From contig NZ_WBMT01000003.1 of the NCBI RefSeq assembly GCF_008923185.1, positions 62,001-126,000 of the forward strand: DNA of 64,000 nucleotides. Reading direction: 5' to 3'. Numbering within the stretch: the stretch's first letter is position 1; every line of letters begins with the position of its first letter. A program made the translations under genes and the position numbers. Below are positions 1 through 7,737 of the stretch, piece by piece. The DNA comes from Actinomadura rudentiformis (GTDB lineage Bacteria; Actinomycetota; Actinomycetes; Streptosporangiales; Streptosporangiaceae). The notes beneath the pieces are model-generated. The model worked only from the letters and a program-made list of their open reading frames with translations, searched no databases and was not told the DNA's origin.

Positions 1-1
1 C

Positions 2-112
2 GGCTCCGGCCGCCGGCTGGAGGACGCGTTCCTCGAGATCATCAGCGCCGGCAACGGCTCGGGCGTCGAGGGCACCGCGAAGGTCGCGGGCAACGGAAAG
101 GGGGAGGCGTGA
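2..112 (+). CDS. ABC transporter ATP-binding protein (C-terminal end only)
   Basis: Only the last 36 codons are in the window. They contain the LEDAFLEI stretch common near the end of ABC-2 type exporter ATPases, followed by a Gly-rich tail. The stop TGA at 110-112 shares its last base with the ATG of the following permease, so the two are translationally coupled and probably form one transporter. The nucleotide-binding motifs lie upstream of the window, so the assignment rests on this short tail and the neighbour. Confidence 0.6.
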   Translation, partial: GSGRRLEDAFLEIISAGNGSGVEGTAKVAGNGKGEA

Positions 113-996
113 TGAGCACGACCACACCGCTCAACGGCCGCCAGGCCGCCGCCGCCCCGGAGACCGGGCCCGGCTACGACGTACGGCGGACATTGCCGCT
201 GCGCGTGGAGATCGTCCGGCAGTTCCGCCGGCGGCGCACGCTCGTGGCGTTCGGCATCCTGCTCGTCCTCCCCTGGATCCTGGTCGCCGCGTTCAAGATC
301 GGTGGCGATCCGGGACCCGACGGCATCCCGAGCCTGGTGGACGTGGCGACCTCCAGCGCCCTCAACTTCGCGCTGTTCGCCCTCTTCGTCTCGGTCGGCT
401 TCCTGCTGGTGGTCGCGGTGGCGCTGTTCTGCGGCGACACCGTGGCGAGCGAGGCGGGCTGGTCGTCGCTGCGCTACCTGCTGGCCGCACCGGTCCCGCG
501 GGCGCGGCTGCTGAGGCAGAAGCTGGTCGTCGCCCTGGGGTACGCGGCGGTCGCGGTCGTGAGCCTGCCCCTGATGTCGCTGGTGGCGGGCACGGTCGCG
601 TTCGGCTGGGGATCGGTCGAGCTGCCCACGGGCGGCTCCGTGCCGGTCTCCACCGCCCTCGGCCGGATGGGCATCATCGTCGGGTACGCGCTGATCAGCC
701 AGCTCGTGGTCGCCGCGCTGGCGTTCCTGCTGTCGGTCACCACCGACTCGCCCCTGGGCGCGGTCGGCGGGGCGGTCGGCCTGGTGATCGTGAGCAACAT
801 CCTGGACGCGGTCACGGCGCTGGGCGATTGGCGCGACTTCCTGCCGACGCACTGGATGTACTCGTGGATGGACGCCCTGCAGCCGGAGATCCAGTGGACG
901 GGCATGGCGAAGGGCACCGCGATCTCGATGGCCTACGCGCTCATCCTGTTCGCGCTGGCCTTCCGCCGCTTCCGCACGCGTGACGTCGTCTCCTGA
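112..996 (+). CDS. ABC-2 type transporter permease
   Basis: 294-residue membrane protein that probably forms the channel half of an ABC exporter with the ATPase ending at 112. After a hydrophilic N-terminus of about 45 residues there are six strongly hydrophobic segments (roughly residues 48-65, 83-108, 140-165, 183-208, 215-233 and 270-287), the ABC-2 permease pattern. The segment GDTVASEAGWSSLRYLLAAP after the second helix is a typical cytoplasmic loop of the NatB/ABC-2 family. The start is the ATG overlapping the upstream stop; a GTG one codon earlier is possible. The substrate cannot be told from sequence. Confidence 0.85.
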   Translation: MSTTTPLNGRQAAAAPETGPGYDVRRTLPLRVEIVRQFRRRRTLVAFGILLVLPWILVAAFKIGGDPGPDGIPSLVDVATSSALNFALFALFVSVGFLLVVAVALFCGDTVASEAGWSSLRYLLAAPVPRARLLRQKLVVALGYAAVAVVSLPLMSLVAGTVAFGWGSVELPTGGSVPVSTALGRMGIIVGYALISQLVVAALAFLLSVTTDSPLGAVGGAVGLVIVSNILDAVTALGDWRDFLPTHWMYSWMDALQPEIQWTGMAKGTAISMAYALILFALAFRRFRTRDVVS

Positions 997-1032
997 CAGT
1001 GCCGGGGCGGGCCCCGGACGGAGGCGGGCCGT

Positions 1033-1572
1033 TCAGCCCGTCTTCGCCCGGAGCGCGCCCAGGATGTCGTCCGTCGTGCAGACCGTGCCGAGCAGCGGGA
1101 AGATCTTCTCGACCGCGAAGTCGTGCATCTCCGCGTTGAACGAGGCCATGGCGTCGCGCGGGAACAGCAGGTCGTAGCCGTAGTCGCTCGCCGTGCGGGC
1201 GGTGGACTCGACGCCGGCGTTGGTCGTCAGCCCGCATACGACGACGGCGCCGATGCCCTGGCCGCCCAGCTTGTCGTGCAGCTCGGTCTCGTGGAACGCG
1301 TTCCACGAGCGCTTGGTGATCAGCAGGTCGCCCGGTCCGGGCTCCATCTCGCTGACCAGCTCGCTGCCCGCCGGCTGCTCGGGCACCCCCGGACGTTCCG
1401 CCTGGACGATCACCACCAGGCCGCCGTTCTCCCGGAAGCCGTCGGCCAGCCGCATCGCCTGCCGGACGACGTTCGCGCCAGTAGAGGGTCCGGTCTCCAT
1501 GCCCACGATGCGGACCTGGAGATCTATGACGATGAGCGCAGTGCGCGGGGCGTCGATGGTCAAGTCAGTCAT
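1033..1572 (-). CDS. Isochorismatase-family cysteine hydrolase
   Basis: 179-residue cytoplasmic hydrolase of the isochorismatase/nicotinamidase fold. The N-terminal TALIVIDLQ strand carries the catalytic Asp. A central ITKRSWNAFHET segment holds the family Lys. VVVCGLTTNAGVESTAR is the nucleophile loop, with Cys in VCGLTTNAGV. The start ATG at 1570-1572 puts the family's usual short leader before the first strand; a longer upstream reading adds only low-complexity Arg-rich residues. It is divergent from the gene at 1593 with only 20 bp between starts, so the two must share or overlap promoter elements. Substrate unknown; nicotinamidase and N-carbamoylsarcosine amidase activities occur in the family. 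Confidence 0.85.
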   Translation of the reverse strand: MTDLTIDAPRTALIVIDLQVRIVGMETGPSTGANVVRQAMRLADGFRENGGLVVIVQAERPGVPEQPAGSELVSEMEPGPGDLLITKRSWNAFHETELHDKLGGQGIGAVVVCGLTTNAGVESTARTASDYGYDLLFPRDAMASFNAEMHDFAVEKIFPLLGTVCTTDDILGALRAKTG

Positions 1573-1592
1573 GTCGCGGCATTCTAGAGAGC

Positions 1593-1934
1593 GTGTCCGA
1601 AGCCCAGACCGTACGCGAGATAGCACTCTCACTTCCTGGCGCCCAGGAAAAGCCGGCCTGGGGTCAAGTGACCTTCCGCGTCACCAAAGGCATCTTCGCC
1701 AGTCTGTCGGACGACGAAACCTCGATGGGGTTCCGCTTTCCCAAAGACGAGCGGACCGAAATGATCGCGGCGGAGCCCCGGAAGTTCTTCGTCCAGCCCG
1801 GACATGACGATCGGTACAACTGGTTGCGGGTGCACCTGGCCGCGCTGGACGATGACGAGCTGCGCGACATCATCGTCGACTCCTGGCGGCAACTGGCCTC
1901 CAAACGGCTCGTGGCGGAGTACGAGGCCGACTGA
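1593..1934 (+). CDS. MmcQ/YjbR family protein
   Basis: 113-residue protein of the MmcQ/YjbR double-wing family. Diagnostic features are the opening VREIALSLPGAQEKPAWGQ, the central FRFPKDERTEMIA and the late YNWLRVHLAALDDDELRDII. Members are small cytoplasmic proteins with a CyaY-like fold, sometimes annotated as DNA-binding without firm function. The GTG start at 1593 gives the standard length. It is divergent from the isochorismatase-like gene with a 20-bp gap. Confidence 0.85.
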   Translation: MSEAQTVREIALSLPGAQEKPAWGQVTFRVTKGIFASLSDDETSMGFRFPKDERTEMIAAEPRKFFVQPGHDDRYNWLRVHLAALDDDELRDIIVDSWRQLASKRLVAEYEAD

Positions 1935-2164
1935 ACCGGCAGTGGCCAGGATCGGCCGCACGATCTCCTCCCCTACCGGGAGACACGGAACGTACACACG
2001 CAGATACGCATGGCGATATCGGCTTCCGTAAATTCGGTCGAAGAGGTCGAGGTTGTCGCATAAGCTCAGCGAACCTCACCGAGGGCGACACCGTCGTACA
2101 GAGTGAGCGCGACATCGGCTCGATATGCGGGTTAACTCAGACCGCAACGGGGGAGATGATCACC

Positions 2165-2260
2165 ATGGCACGGCAGCAGCTCATCAAGCGCCCACGACCC
2201 CCACGTCAACCGAGCCCGCTCGACCTCCGGACTCCGACCGGTCGTCTCCTGCCCTACTGA
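2165..2260 (+). CDS. Possible 31-residue Arg/Pro-rich peptide
   Basis: A short reading frame starts at ATG 2165 behind a strong Shine-Dalgarno run (GGGGGAG, 2149-2155, 9 nt spacing) and ends at TGA 2258-2260. The product is cationic and proline-rich, with KRPRPPRQPSP in the middle and LDLRTPTGRLLPY at the C-terminus. It has no signal peptide and no Cys. A strong hairpin terminator (2327-2360) follows about 65 bp downstream, as expected for a short monocistronic transcript. No modification or export gene is adjacent. It could be a regulatory leader, an antimicrobial-like peptide or a chance frame; I do not recognise it. Confidence 0.4.
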   Translation: MARQQLIKRPRPPRQPSPLDLRTPTGRLLPY

Positions 2261-2326
2261 GCGCCTCTTGACGTACTGACGCCATAACGACAGCTTCCTC
2301 CGCCCACGGTGCGGAGTCAGACAGGA

Positions 2327-2360
2327 CGCAGGGCCCCCTCGATGGCGAGGGGGCCCTGCG
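2327..2360. terminator. Bidirectional hairpin terminator
   Basis: A perfect 15-bp GC-rich inverted repeat with a 4-nt loop: CGCAGGGCCCCCTCG, loop ATGG, CGAGGGGGCCCTGCG. It lies between the convergent small frame ending at 2260 and the VOC gene whose stop is at 2369, so it can end transcription from both sides. No long U tract follows, which is usual in actinobacteria. Confidence 0.85.
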
Positions 2361-2368
2361 GCGTTCGG

Positions 2369-2713
2369 TCACCGGTGTCCGAGCACATTGATCACGTGTC
2401 CGTCGGGGTCCCGGACGAAGAACCTGCGCACGCCCCAGGGCTCGTCGCGCAGCTCGTACACGATCTCCGCCCCGGCCGCCAGCATCGCCGCGTACGCGAC
2501 GTCCACGTCCTCCACCTCGATGCTCACGGCCGGCTGTGGCGCCGGCTCGTCGTGCCGGATGAGGATGATCTGGGCGGTGGGGTTGTCCGGCGAGGCCAGC
2601 GTGGACACCCATCCCATGTTCATGACCTCCTCGAACCCCAGCCGCGCATAGAACGCGCGCCCGGCCTCGAGATCGGCGGACCGCAGATCGGGCACCGCCC
2701 GGCGGATCTTCAT
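2369..2713 (-). CDS. VOC (glyoxalase/bleomycin resistance) family protein
   Basis: 114-residue single-domain member of the vicinal oxygen chelate superfamily. It has the two beta-alpha-beta-beta-beta modules: the first begins with AVPDLRSADLEAGRAFYARLGFEE, the second with VSIEVEDVDVAYAAMLAAGAEI and ends RRFFVRDPDGHVINVLGHR. The late R-DPDGHV-N motif is typical of the subfamily near glyoxalase I and bleomycin/fosfomycin resistance proteins. Cytoplasmic, probably dimeric and metal-binding. The ATG at 2711-2713 is the only sensible start. Substrate unknown. Confidence 0.85.
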   Translation of the reverse strand: MKIRRAVPDLRSADLEAGRAFYARLGFEEVMNMGWVSTLASPDNPTAQIILIRHDEPAPQPAVSIEVEDVDVAYAAMLAAGAEIVYELRDEPWGVRRFFVRDPDGHVINVLGHR

Positions 2714-2881
2714 CTGACACCCTCCGAGATCGTTGACTCCCTTCCGGGCTTCGTACCATGACCGAGTGGGACCAAGGCCGCGGACGCACCACCGCTGACC
2801 AGACCCACCCGGGAGGCGTCGGACGGCTCGCGGGCGAGGCCCCTCCTCCCATACGGCCCGTGAGACGCTCCAGACGGCCGA

Positions 2882-3160
2882 TCACGCGCCCAGGACGACC
2901 GAGGCGACGAAGGCGTCCAGGTTCGCCCTGATGCGCGCGATCTTCTCCTCAAAGGGAACACCGTCGTCGGGGCCGTCACCCAACAGGGTCTGCTTCCTGC
3001 CCCGCGCGTAAAGGGAGCAGGCCAGGTCGGCGCAGAGGTACCTCCCGACGGTGTTGCCCTGCTTGCCGGGCGCGGACGCGAATCGCAGCGCGATCCCGAT
3101 GAACTGGTCGCCCGTCTCGGTGACCAGGTAGGCGCGGCCGGGGGCCTTTGGATCCCGCAG
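2882..3160 (-). pseudogene. Remnant of an FBP-domain (treble-clef zinc finger) gene
   Basis: Read on the minus strand in the frame ending at TGA 2882-2884, the translation is LRDPKAPGRAYLVTETGDQF, then IGIALRFASAPGKQGNTVG, then RYLCADLACSLYARG, ending ANLDAFVASVVLGA. This matches the FBP C-terminal treble-clef family from memory. Intact members have about 60 further N-terminal residues and a CxxC knuckle between the IALR strand and the KQGN segment. Both are missing here: the N-terminus degrades upstream of about 3160, with no start codon or ribosome site, and the knuckle is deleted in frame. The second Cys pair (CADLAC) remains. The remnant abuts the acetyltransferase start at 3202. Confidence 0.7.
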
Positions 3161-3201
3161 AGAGGACTGGCGACACGCCTCAAGATCCGCATACTGGGAC
3201 C

Positions 3202-3723
3202 GTGATCGAGACCGAACGCCTGATTCTGCGCCCCCTCGCCGGCAGCGACTTCGACGACTATGCCGCGATGATGGCCGATCCCGACGTGGCTGGCGGCCTT
3301 GCCGAGCCCGTCGGCACCTCCCCCGAAGACGCCTGGCGCAACCTCGCCACGTTCATCGGCCACCGCGAGATCCGCGGCTTCTCGCACTGGGCGGTCGTCG
3401 AGAAGTCCACGGGCCGCTTCGCGGGCCGCGCCGGACCATGGCGGCCGCACGGGTTCCCTGGCCTGGGCGTGGGCTGGTGCCTGGCCCGCGAACACTGGGG
3501 TAAGGGATACGCCACCGAGGCCGCCCGCGCCTCCATCGCGTACTGCTTCAGCGCCCTGGACGCGGACGAGGTCATCTCGTTGATCGTGCCCGGCAACACC
3601 CGTTCGATCGCGGTGGCCGAACGCATCGGCCACCGCCACCTGCGCGACACCGAATACAGGGGCGAACCCGTCCACATCTACGGTCAGCGGCGGGAGCCCG
3701 CCCAGACTGAACGGAGCGGATGA
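3202..3723 (+). CDS. GNAT family N-acetyltransferase
   Basis: 173-residue acetyltransferase of the RimJ/RimL-like GNAT type. It opens with IETERLILRPLAGSDFDDYA, has the acceptor-side region LGVGWCLAREHWGKGYATEA, whose WGKGYATEA is the acetyl-CoA pyrophosphate loop (motif A), and ends with the NTRSIAVAERIGHRHL helix of motif B. GTG at 3202 is preferred because the homologous region begins right after it; a TTG at 3148 would add an unrelated leader lying over the FBP remnant. The last 40 bp overlap the convergent gene ending at 3684. Substrate (amine or protein N-terminus) unknown. Confidence 0.85.
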   Translation: MIETERLILRPLAGSDFDDYAAMMADPDVAGGLAEPVGTSPEDAWRNLATFIGHREIRGFSHWAVVEKSTGRFAGRAGPWRPHGFPGLGVGWCLAREHWGKGYATEAARASIAYCFSALDADEVISLIVPGNTRSIAVAERIGHRHLRDTEYRGEPVHIYGQRREPAQTERSG

Positions 3724-4061
3724 GTGTCGTAGACGATGGTGAGACGTTCGATCTGCCAGTCGCGGCCGAAGTCGATCACGTCCACGCAGTCGAACGTGGT
3801 GGGGCTCCCGTCGGCGAGCGTCCAGTCGTACCGGAAGCGCACCGCCACGCGTCGCGGATCGGTGTTCGAGGTGAACGTGTCGACCGGGGTGATCTCGGAG
3901 CGTTCGGTGTCCTCGAACAGGCCGGTGTAGAAGTCGGCCGCGGTCATCCGCCCGTACAGCGGTGACTCGATCACCGCGTCGTCGGCGAAGAGAGACAGCA
4001 CTCCGTCGAGATCACCCGCCGCGAGCCGTTCCAGATAAGCAGCCACTCTGTCTTCAGGCAT
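3684..4061 (-). CDS. SnoaL/NTF2-like domain protein
   Basis: 125-residue protein with the NTF2-like fold: an N-terminal helix (VAAYLERLAAGDLDGVLSLF), then ADDAVIESPLYGRMTAADFY, then alternating strands ending IERLTIVYDTHPLR. Such small proteins are cyclases, isomerases or ligand-binding domains; none is specified here. The ATG at 4059-4061 overlaps the end of the upstream hotdog gene by 8 bp, so it is the last gene of a coupled three-gene unit (4808 down to 3684). The 3' end overlaps the convergent acetyltransferase by 40 bp. Confidence 0.75.
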   Translation of the reverse strand: MPEDRVAAYLERLAAGDLDGVLSLFADDAVIESPLYGRMTAADFYTGLFEDTERSEITPVDTFTSNTDPRRVAVRFRYDWTLADGSPTTFDCVDVIDFGRDWQIERLTIVYDTHPLRSVWAGSRR

Positions 4062-4419
4062 TCCCCACCCTCGAAAGAAACCTCGCCCGATCGACCACGA
4101 CACGTTCGATCCGGCCCTCACCGACCACGGTGCCATGCTCGTCCACCGCCTTGACGGCGAAGGCCAGCCGGCGACCGTCGGCCTCGACGAGCTCGGCACT
4201 GATCGTCATCCGCGTCCCGACCGGGCTCGCCGCCCGGTGCTCCAGCTCGACCCGCGTGCCGACAGAGGTCTGCCCCTCCGCCACAGGTGAAGCCTTCACG
4301 GTCGCCGCCTCCGCCCATGCGAGCAGGCGGGGCGTGGCCAGCACCGGGACGTCACCGCTCCCGACTCGTTCCGCGGTGTCGTCCCGTTCCACGACGACGA
4401 CCAGCTCGGCGCGCTTCAT
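4054..4419 (-). CDS. Hotdog-fold thioesterase-like protein
   Basis: 121-residue single hotdog domain. The segment VPVLATPRLLAWAEAATVKA followed by GQTSVGTRVELEHRAASPVG resembles the fluoroacetyl-CoA thioesterase (FlK)/YbgC-related group, which uses such a Thr/Glu/His arrangement for acyl-CoA thioester hydrolysis. Its ATG overlaps the stop of the upstream NUDIX gene (ATGA). Probable cytoplasmic dimer. The substrate is not evident, and a non-catalytic binding role cannot be excluded. Confidence 0.75.
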   Translation of the reverse strand: MKRAELVVVVERDDTAERVGSGDVPVLATPRLLAWAEAATVKASPVAEGQTSVGTRVELEHRAASPVGTRMTISAELVEADGRRLAFAVKAVDEHGTVVGEGRIERVVVDRARFLSRVGNA

Positions 4420-4808
4420 TCCAACTTCCCGGAGGCCCGGAGGTCGTCGAAGATGATCTGATCCACCGGCGCGACCCGCTCACGATCGGCGTACGACAGC
4501 CAGACGACCTCTTCGATCTCACTGCTGGCCTCAAGCGATCCGGAGTAGTCGCCGGTATAGCAGGTCATCCGCACCATCACGCCGTCCGCATGACCGTGCG
4601 CCTGCGCCTCGTACACCCCGAGGAACTCCACGGAGTCCGGCGCGAGCGCCACCGTCAGCTCCTCCTCGATCTCCCGGAGCAGCGTCTGGAGGTCGGTCTC
4701 CCCCGGCTCCCTCTTACCTCCGGGCAAGTAGAAGGTGTCTTTGCCCCGCGACCGCGTACTGAGGACCTTGCCGCCCTCCACCCGCACCCAGGCAACCTTG
4801 TCGATCAT
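4416..4808 (-). CDS. NUDIX hydrolase
   Basis: 130-residue NUDIX pyrophosphohydrolase. The Nudix box runs GGKREPGETDLQTLLREIEE; the consensus Gly after EEx is Thr here, a tolerated change, while the metal-binding REIEEE is intact. Preceding RGKDTFYLPGG is the usual lead-in. ATG 4806-4808 is chosen because IDKVAWVRV is the first strand of the fold; ten further in-frame upstream residues look non-coding. It leads the coupled NUDIX-thioesterase-NTF2 unit. Likely acts on a nucleoside diphosphate derivative; the target is unknown. Confidence 0.85.
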   Translation of the reverse strand: MIDKVAWVRVEGGKVLSTRSRGKDTFYLPGGKREPGETDLQTLLREIEEELTVALAPDSVEFLGVYEAQAHGHADGVMVRMTCYTGDYSGSLEASSEIEEVVWLSYADRERVAPVDQIIFDDLRASGKLE

Positions 4809-4933
4809 GCCCCCATTCTTACCCGCACGAGCACCCACAGGCCAAGAACCCGCAATATGAATGCAGGGAACGACCTTATTAAGCGTTCGCGAAGCACCTT
4901 CAATGAGATGTTTCTATAACCGTGATGGGTAGG

Positions 4934-4947
4934 TGCCTCCGGAGGCA
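4934..4947. promoter_or_regulatory. 14-bp perfect palindrome upstream of a lipoprotein gene
   Basis: TGCCTCCGGAGGCA is self-complementary over its whole length and ends 18 bp before the GTG start at 4966. The spacing would suit an operator over a promoter or leader. It carries a GGAGG core that could act as a distant ribosome site or be coincidental. No regulator family is recognised. Confidence 0.3.
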
Positions 4948-4965
4948 TACGGGAACACCAGTTAG

Positions 4966-5463
4966 GTGAACATGCCGCTCTCAGCAGCCATCTTGATCAC
5001 CCTTACGTCTTGCGCCGTCCATTCGATACCGGACGATGGAGGCGCCCAGGCAATACGGCCCCCCAAGGCAGCGAGGATAGGGGAGGCGGTCAACATCACC
5101 GACAAGTACCGGGACATCGCCCTGCAGGTGACGCTGACCAAGGTCGTCGATCCAGCGAGGCCAACTACCGGAAAACGCTTCATAGCCGCCCAGTTCCGCA
5201 TAAGGAACAATGGCACAAAGGACTACAAGGACGCGCGGGGTGGCGGCGTACGCCTGATCGACGAATCGGGTCAGGCGTACGACAGCGCGTCCAGCGCAGC
5301 CTCCGACTGCGAGGAATTCGGGAGCAGCGAAATCTGGCTTTCAAGTGGTGAGACGCAGGTCGGCTGTGTCACGTTCGAGGTGGACAAGAACGCCAAGCCG
5401 GAACGAATCCGCTTCGGAGCCCTGTACGGTTTCAGCGCCGGCGCAGTGTGGCAAATCAAGTAG
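4966..5463 (+). CDS. Small lipoprotein, DUF4352-like
   Basis: 165-residue probable lipoprotein. The first 16 residues (MNMPLSAAILITLTSC) form a short hydrophobic signal ending in an LTSC lipobox. The mature part is an immunoglobulin-like domain of the DUF4352 type: GEAVNITDKYRDIALQVTL, then RFIAAQFRIRNNGTKDY, ending with a strand-rich tail that includes VGCVTFEVDKNAKPERIRF. Cys pairs around 109 and 127 could form a disulfide. GTG 4966 and ATG 4972 are both usable. It is expected to be anchored to the outer face of the membrane; function unknown. Confidence 0.7.
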   Translation: MNMPLSAAILITLTSCAVHSIPDDGGAQAIRPPKAARIGEAVNITDKYRDIALQVTLTKVVDPARPTTGKRFIAAQFRIRNNGTKDYKDARGGGVRLIDESGQAYDSASSAASDCEEFGSSEIWLSSGETQVGCVTFEVDKNAKPERIRFGALYGFSAGAVWQIK

Positions 5464-5691
5464 CCGGGACGAGTTGCCATTTCAAGAACACTGGAAACCG
5501 GACCATCACAGGGTGGCGATCCCGATGCCAAGAAGACACCGGTCACCATGAGCGCTTTTTGCGGCCTGTTCTTGGCAACGATCCGCAAGCCGCTCACCCG
5601 CACTTGCCCTTGTCGATGCGGCGAGCGCCGTCGATCTTGCCCGAACGACGCACACCGTCAGCGGACCAGGAGCCACCCGTCCACGGCCTGC

Positions 5692-6192
5692 TCAACCGGC
5701 GAGGATGGCGCTCAACTCTGTGAGAATGTCTTCCCAGCGGGGCATGGGCTCTGCGGGATCGAAGAGCACGTGGACGCCCATGGAACGCAGGGCGTCCAGG
5801 TTCGGCTTGAACGCCACGTGGCTGGCCAGTTCGGCTTTGACTTGCGGGACCGCAAGGATCGGGACGCCCATGCCGACATGCTCACAGAGCATGCCGACGG
5901 CGACCGTGTCCGTGATGCCCAGCGCCCACTTGTTGATCGTGTTGAATGTGGCCGGAGCCACCACGACGGCATCGGCGGGCGGCAGACCGTTCGACGTCTC
6001 ATGCGGCAATCGGAAGTCGGTCCGCACCGGTCCGGTCAGAGCCGCGAGCCGATCCACGTCCAGAAACTTGACCCCCATCGGGGTTGCGATCACCCGGACG
6101 TGCCAGCCCTCAGCCTGCGCCAAGCGCACGAAGGTCTCCAGGTCGGCGGTCGCTGGAGCACCGCACGCGACCGCGTAGAGAACCTTCGTCAT
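5692..6192 (-). CDS. HFCD/phosphopantothenoylcysteine decarboxylase-like flavoprotein
   Basis: 166-residue flavoprotein with the fold of the homo-oligomeric flavin-containing cysteine decarboxylases. It opens KVLYAVACGAPATADLETFV, has the NGLPPADAVVVAPATFNTIN segment that packs against FMN, and KWALGITDTVAVGML in place of the helix after the PASANT-like motif. It lacks a CoaB synthetase half and so is not the housekeeping coaBC gene. Such stand-alone members can be peptide Cys decarboxylases (LanD/EpiD), prenyl-FMN proteins or unassigned. The neighbours are two orphan genes, which gives no pathway. Confidence 0.75.
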   Translation of the reverse strand: MTKVLYAVACGAPATADLETFVRLAQAEGWHVRVIATPMGVKFLDVDRLAALTGPVRTDFRLPHETSNGLPPADAVVVAPATFNTINKWALGITDTVAVGMLCEHVGMGVPILAVPQVKAELASHVAFKPNLDALRSMGVHVLFDPAEPMPRWEDILTELSAILAG

Positions 6193-6233
6193 GACTCAGC
6201 GGGGCCTAGGCCGCAGTAGTTTCCGATCAAGGT

Positions 6234-6881
6234 TCAGCTCCATGTCTGTGAGGGCACACTCCAGATTGCCGCATATTCGAGGAGGGCGGCGAACTGTCGC
6301 CATGGGAGCACGGACGAGTTCAGGCCGGAACTCACGGACCAGTCGATCGCGATAATGGCCTCGCGCGCTGTGCGGCTCAGAGGACCGGGTTGCGCGAGGT
6401 AGGCCACAGCGACTGTGTCCAGAACACTGTGCAGAGCAGCGAGATCGCCGGCTTGGCCGTCTGACAAGGACTCGTCAGGGAACGGAAGCTGGCGGAACCA
6501 GCGGTGACGGTTCGCCACGGCAGCGATGAGGCCCAACCGGGAAGGCCGTCCAGGCCACCTCGGCATGGCAAGGGCAGTCTTCTCGGCGGACCGGGGTGAC
6601 CGTCGGCCCGCAGACTTCTCGGCTCGCCGGTTGGCCGCGAAGGTCTCCATCTCCGCCAGCCAGATCGTGCGGCTTGCTTCCAGCACATCGAGGGCCCTCA
6701 ACAGCGCCGGAACGTCGCGGCGGATGTCGTGCGAGGGGACCGCGAGGGTTGTGACGTACGCCCACGTCGCATGGAAACCAAGCGGATGGTAATGGCCGAC
6801 TGCGCATCTGAGCGCGCGATAACGGTAGGCCCTCGGCAGGCTCTCATCCCGCACGCGCCGCGCGTACTTCCCGAAGCTCAC
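6234..6881 (-). CDS. Hypothetical protein
   Basis: 215-residue soluble protein that I do not recognise. The N-terminal half is Arg-rich and partly helical (VPALLRALDVLEASRTIWLAEMETFAANR), followed by a basic low-complexity stretch (residues 88-115), then a second helical part with YLAQPGPLSRTAREAIIAID. No signal peptide or membrane segment. Its GTG overlaps the stop of the upstream gene at 6878 (GTGA), and the flavoprotein gene starts 41 bp downstream, so the three minus-strand genes probably form one transcript. Confidence 0.5.
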   Translation of the reverse strand: MSFGKYARRVRDESLPRAYRYRALRCAVGHYHPLGFHATWAYVTTLAVPSHDIRRDVPALLRALDVLEASRTIWLAEMETFAANRRAEKSAGRRSPRSAEKTALAMPRWPGRPSRLGLIAAVANRHRWFRQLPFPDESLSDGQAGDLAALHSVLDTVAVAYLAQPGPLSRTAREAIIAIDWSVSSGLNSSVLPWRQFAALLEYAAIWSVPSQTWS

Positions 6882-7234
6882 TGCTCGGAGGAGCCTGTGC
6901 CGCCAACCTGGCTAATCAAGTCAGCCGGGACGATGAACTCGGCATACCCTTCGTCGTTCACCGATCGGTGATCGATGGCGACACGGACCCGGCCTCCAGG
7001 GAGGTCACGCTCGAGGAGAACCACGTCCAGGTATACCGGGACCGGGAGCTCGGCATCAGGGTCTGGCTCATCATCGGCATCCCAGAAGAGCGGCGTCTTG
7101 TCGATGATCGAATGTTGTCTGCCGTCCGCATCCTCGAAAACGACCTCGACGACATCGGGATAGCCACTGCGATCGACCCATCGAATGGCCTCAGCAAGCA
7201 GCAGCGCAGCGGGAGACCGGGAATCGTCAGTCAT
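6878..7234 (-). CDS. Hypothetical acidic protein
   Basis: 118-residue acidic protein starting at ATG 7232-7234 and coupled to the next gene by a GTGA overlap. It reads ALLLAEAIRWVDRSGYPDVV, then EVVFEDADGRQHSIIDKTPL, a DE-rich turn (DADDEPDPDAELPVPVY), and strands LDVVLLERDLPGGRVRVAID. The WVDRSGYPDVVEVVFEDADGR pattern suggests a small mixed alpha/beta domain found as immunity-like or accessory proteins, but no family is identified. No Cys, signal or membrane segment. Confidence 0.5.
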   Translation of the reverse strand: MTDDSRSPAALLLAEAIRWVDRSGYPDVVEVVFEDADGRQHSIIDKTPLFWDADDEPDPDAELPVPVYLDVVLLERDLPGGRVRVAIDHRSVNDEGYAEFIVPADLISQVGGTGSSEQ

Positions 7235-7737
7235 CTGCCTGAACGATGCAGTCCTGCCATGGAGGCATGAGGGCGGAAGCTGCCAAGCGTGAGCACATTC
7301 CTGTCGTCTCCTACGCGCGCATCTGCGGACCAAGAACGAGACGAGCATGACATCCAGCCCCTGCACCAGGTCAACAAGCAGACGCCTCAGCGTGATCGTC
7401 GTGGAGGGCGCCGTTCTAAGGATTGCGAAGGCCCAGGAGCCCGCCTGTCGGTACGCCCGCGTCATCGAAGCGCGTGGCTGAGCCTGGCCACAGCGCCTCG
7501 CGACCGCCCGCGCTATGCGCGTGCGGCGCTGGGGTGCCGTTCGCAGCGCGACACCTGCCCGCAGCCCCACGGCGCCGGCTGACTCCCTCCGGGTGGCCCG
7601 CGGCCATCTACCGAACAACAGCCGGACGGGCCGCAGCCTGTAATGACGATCGCGGGTATCTCTTTTGCGCCCGGGGATGGGATTCGCTTCGAGTCAGTGT
7701 GGGGTCTCTCCCGTCCGGCGACCTAAGGAGTGATCAG
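7235..7737. other. 503-bp stretch without a recognised gene
   Basis: No reading frame here has a ribosome site, family motif or codon pattern that supports a gene. It separates the divergent operon starting at 7234 from the NUDIX gene at 7738, so it should hold both promoters. The only clear element is the TAAGGAG ribosome site at 7724-7730. Confidence 0.5.

Noticed and set aside
2710..3675. 321-codon minus-strand frame opposite the acetyltransferase
   Set aside because: Runs through the FBP remnant in the wrong frame and has no family pattern.
7235..7737. Genes in the gap before the NUDIX gene
   Set aside because: Open frames have no ribosome site and no recognisable protein features.
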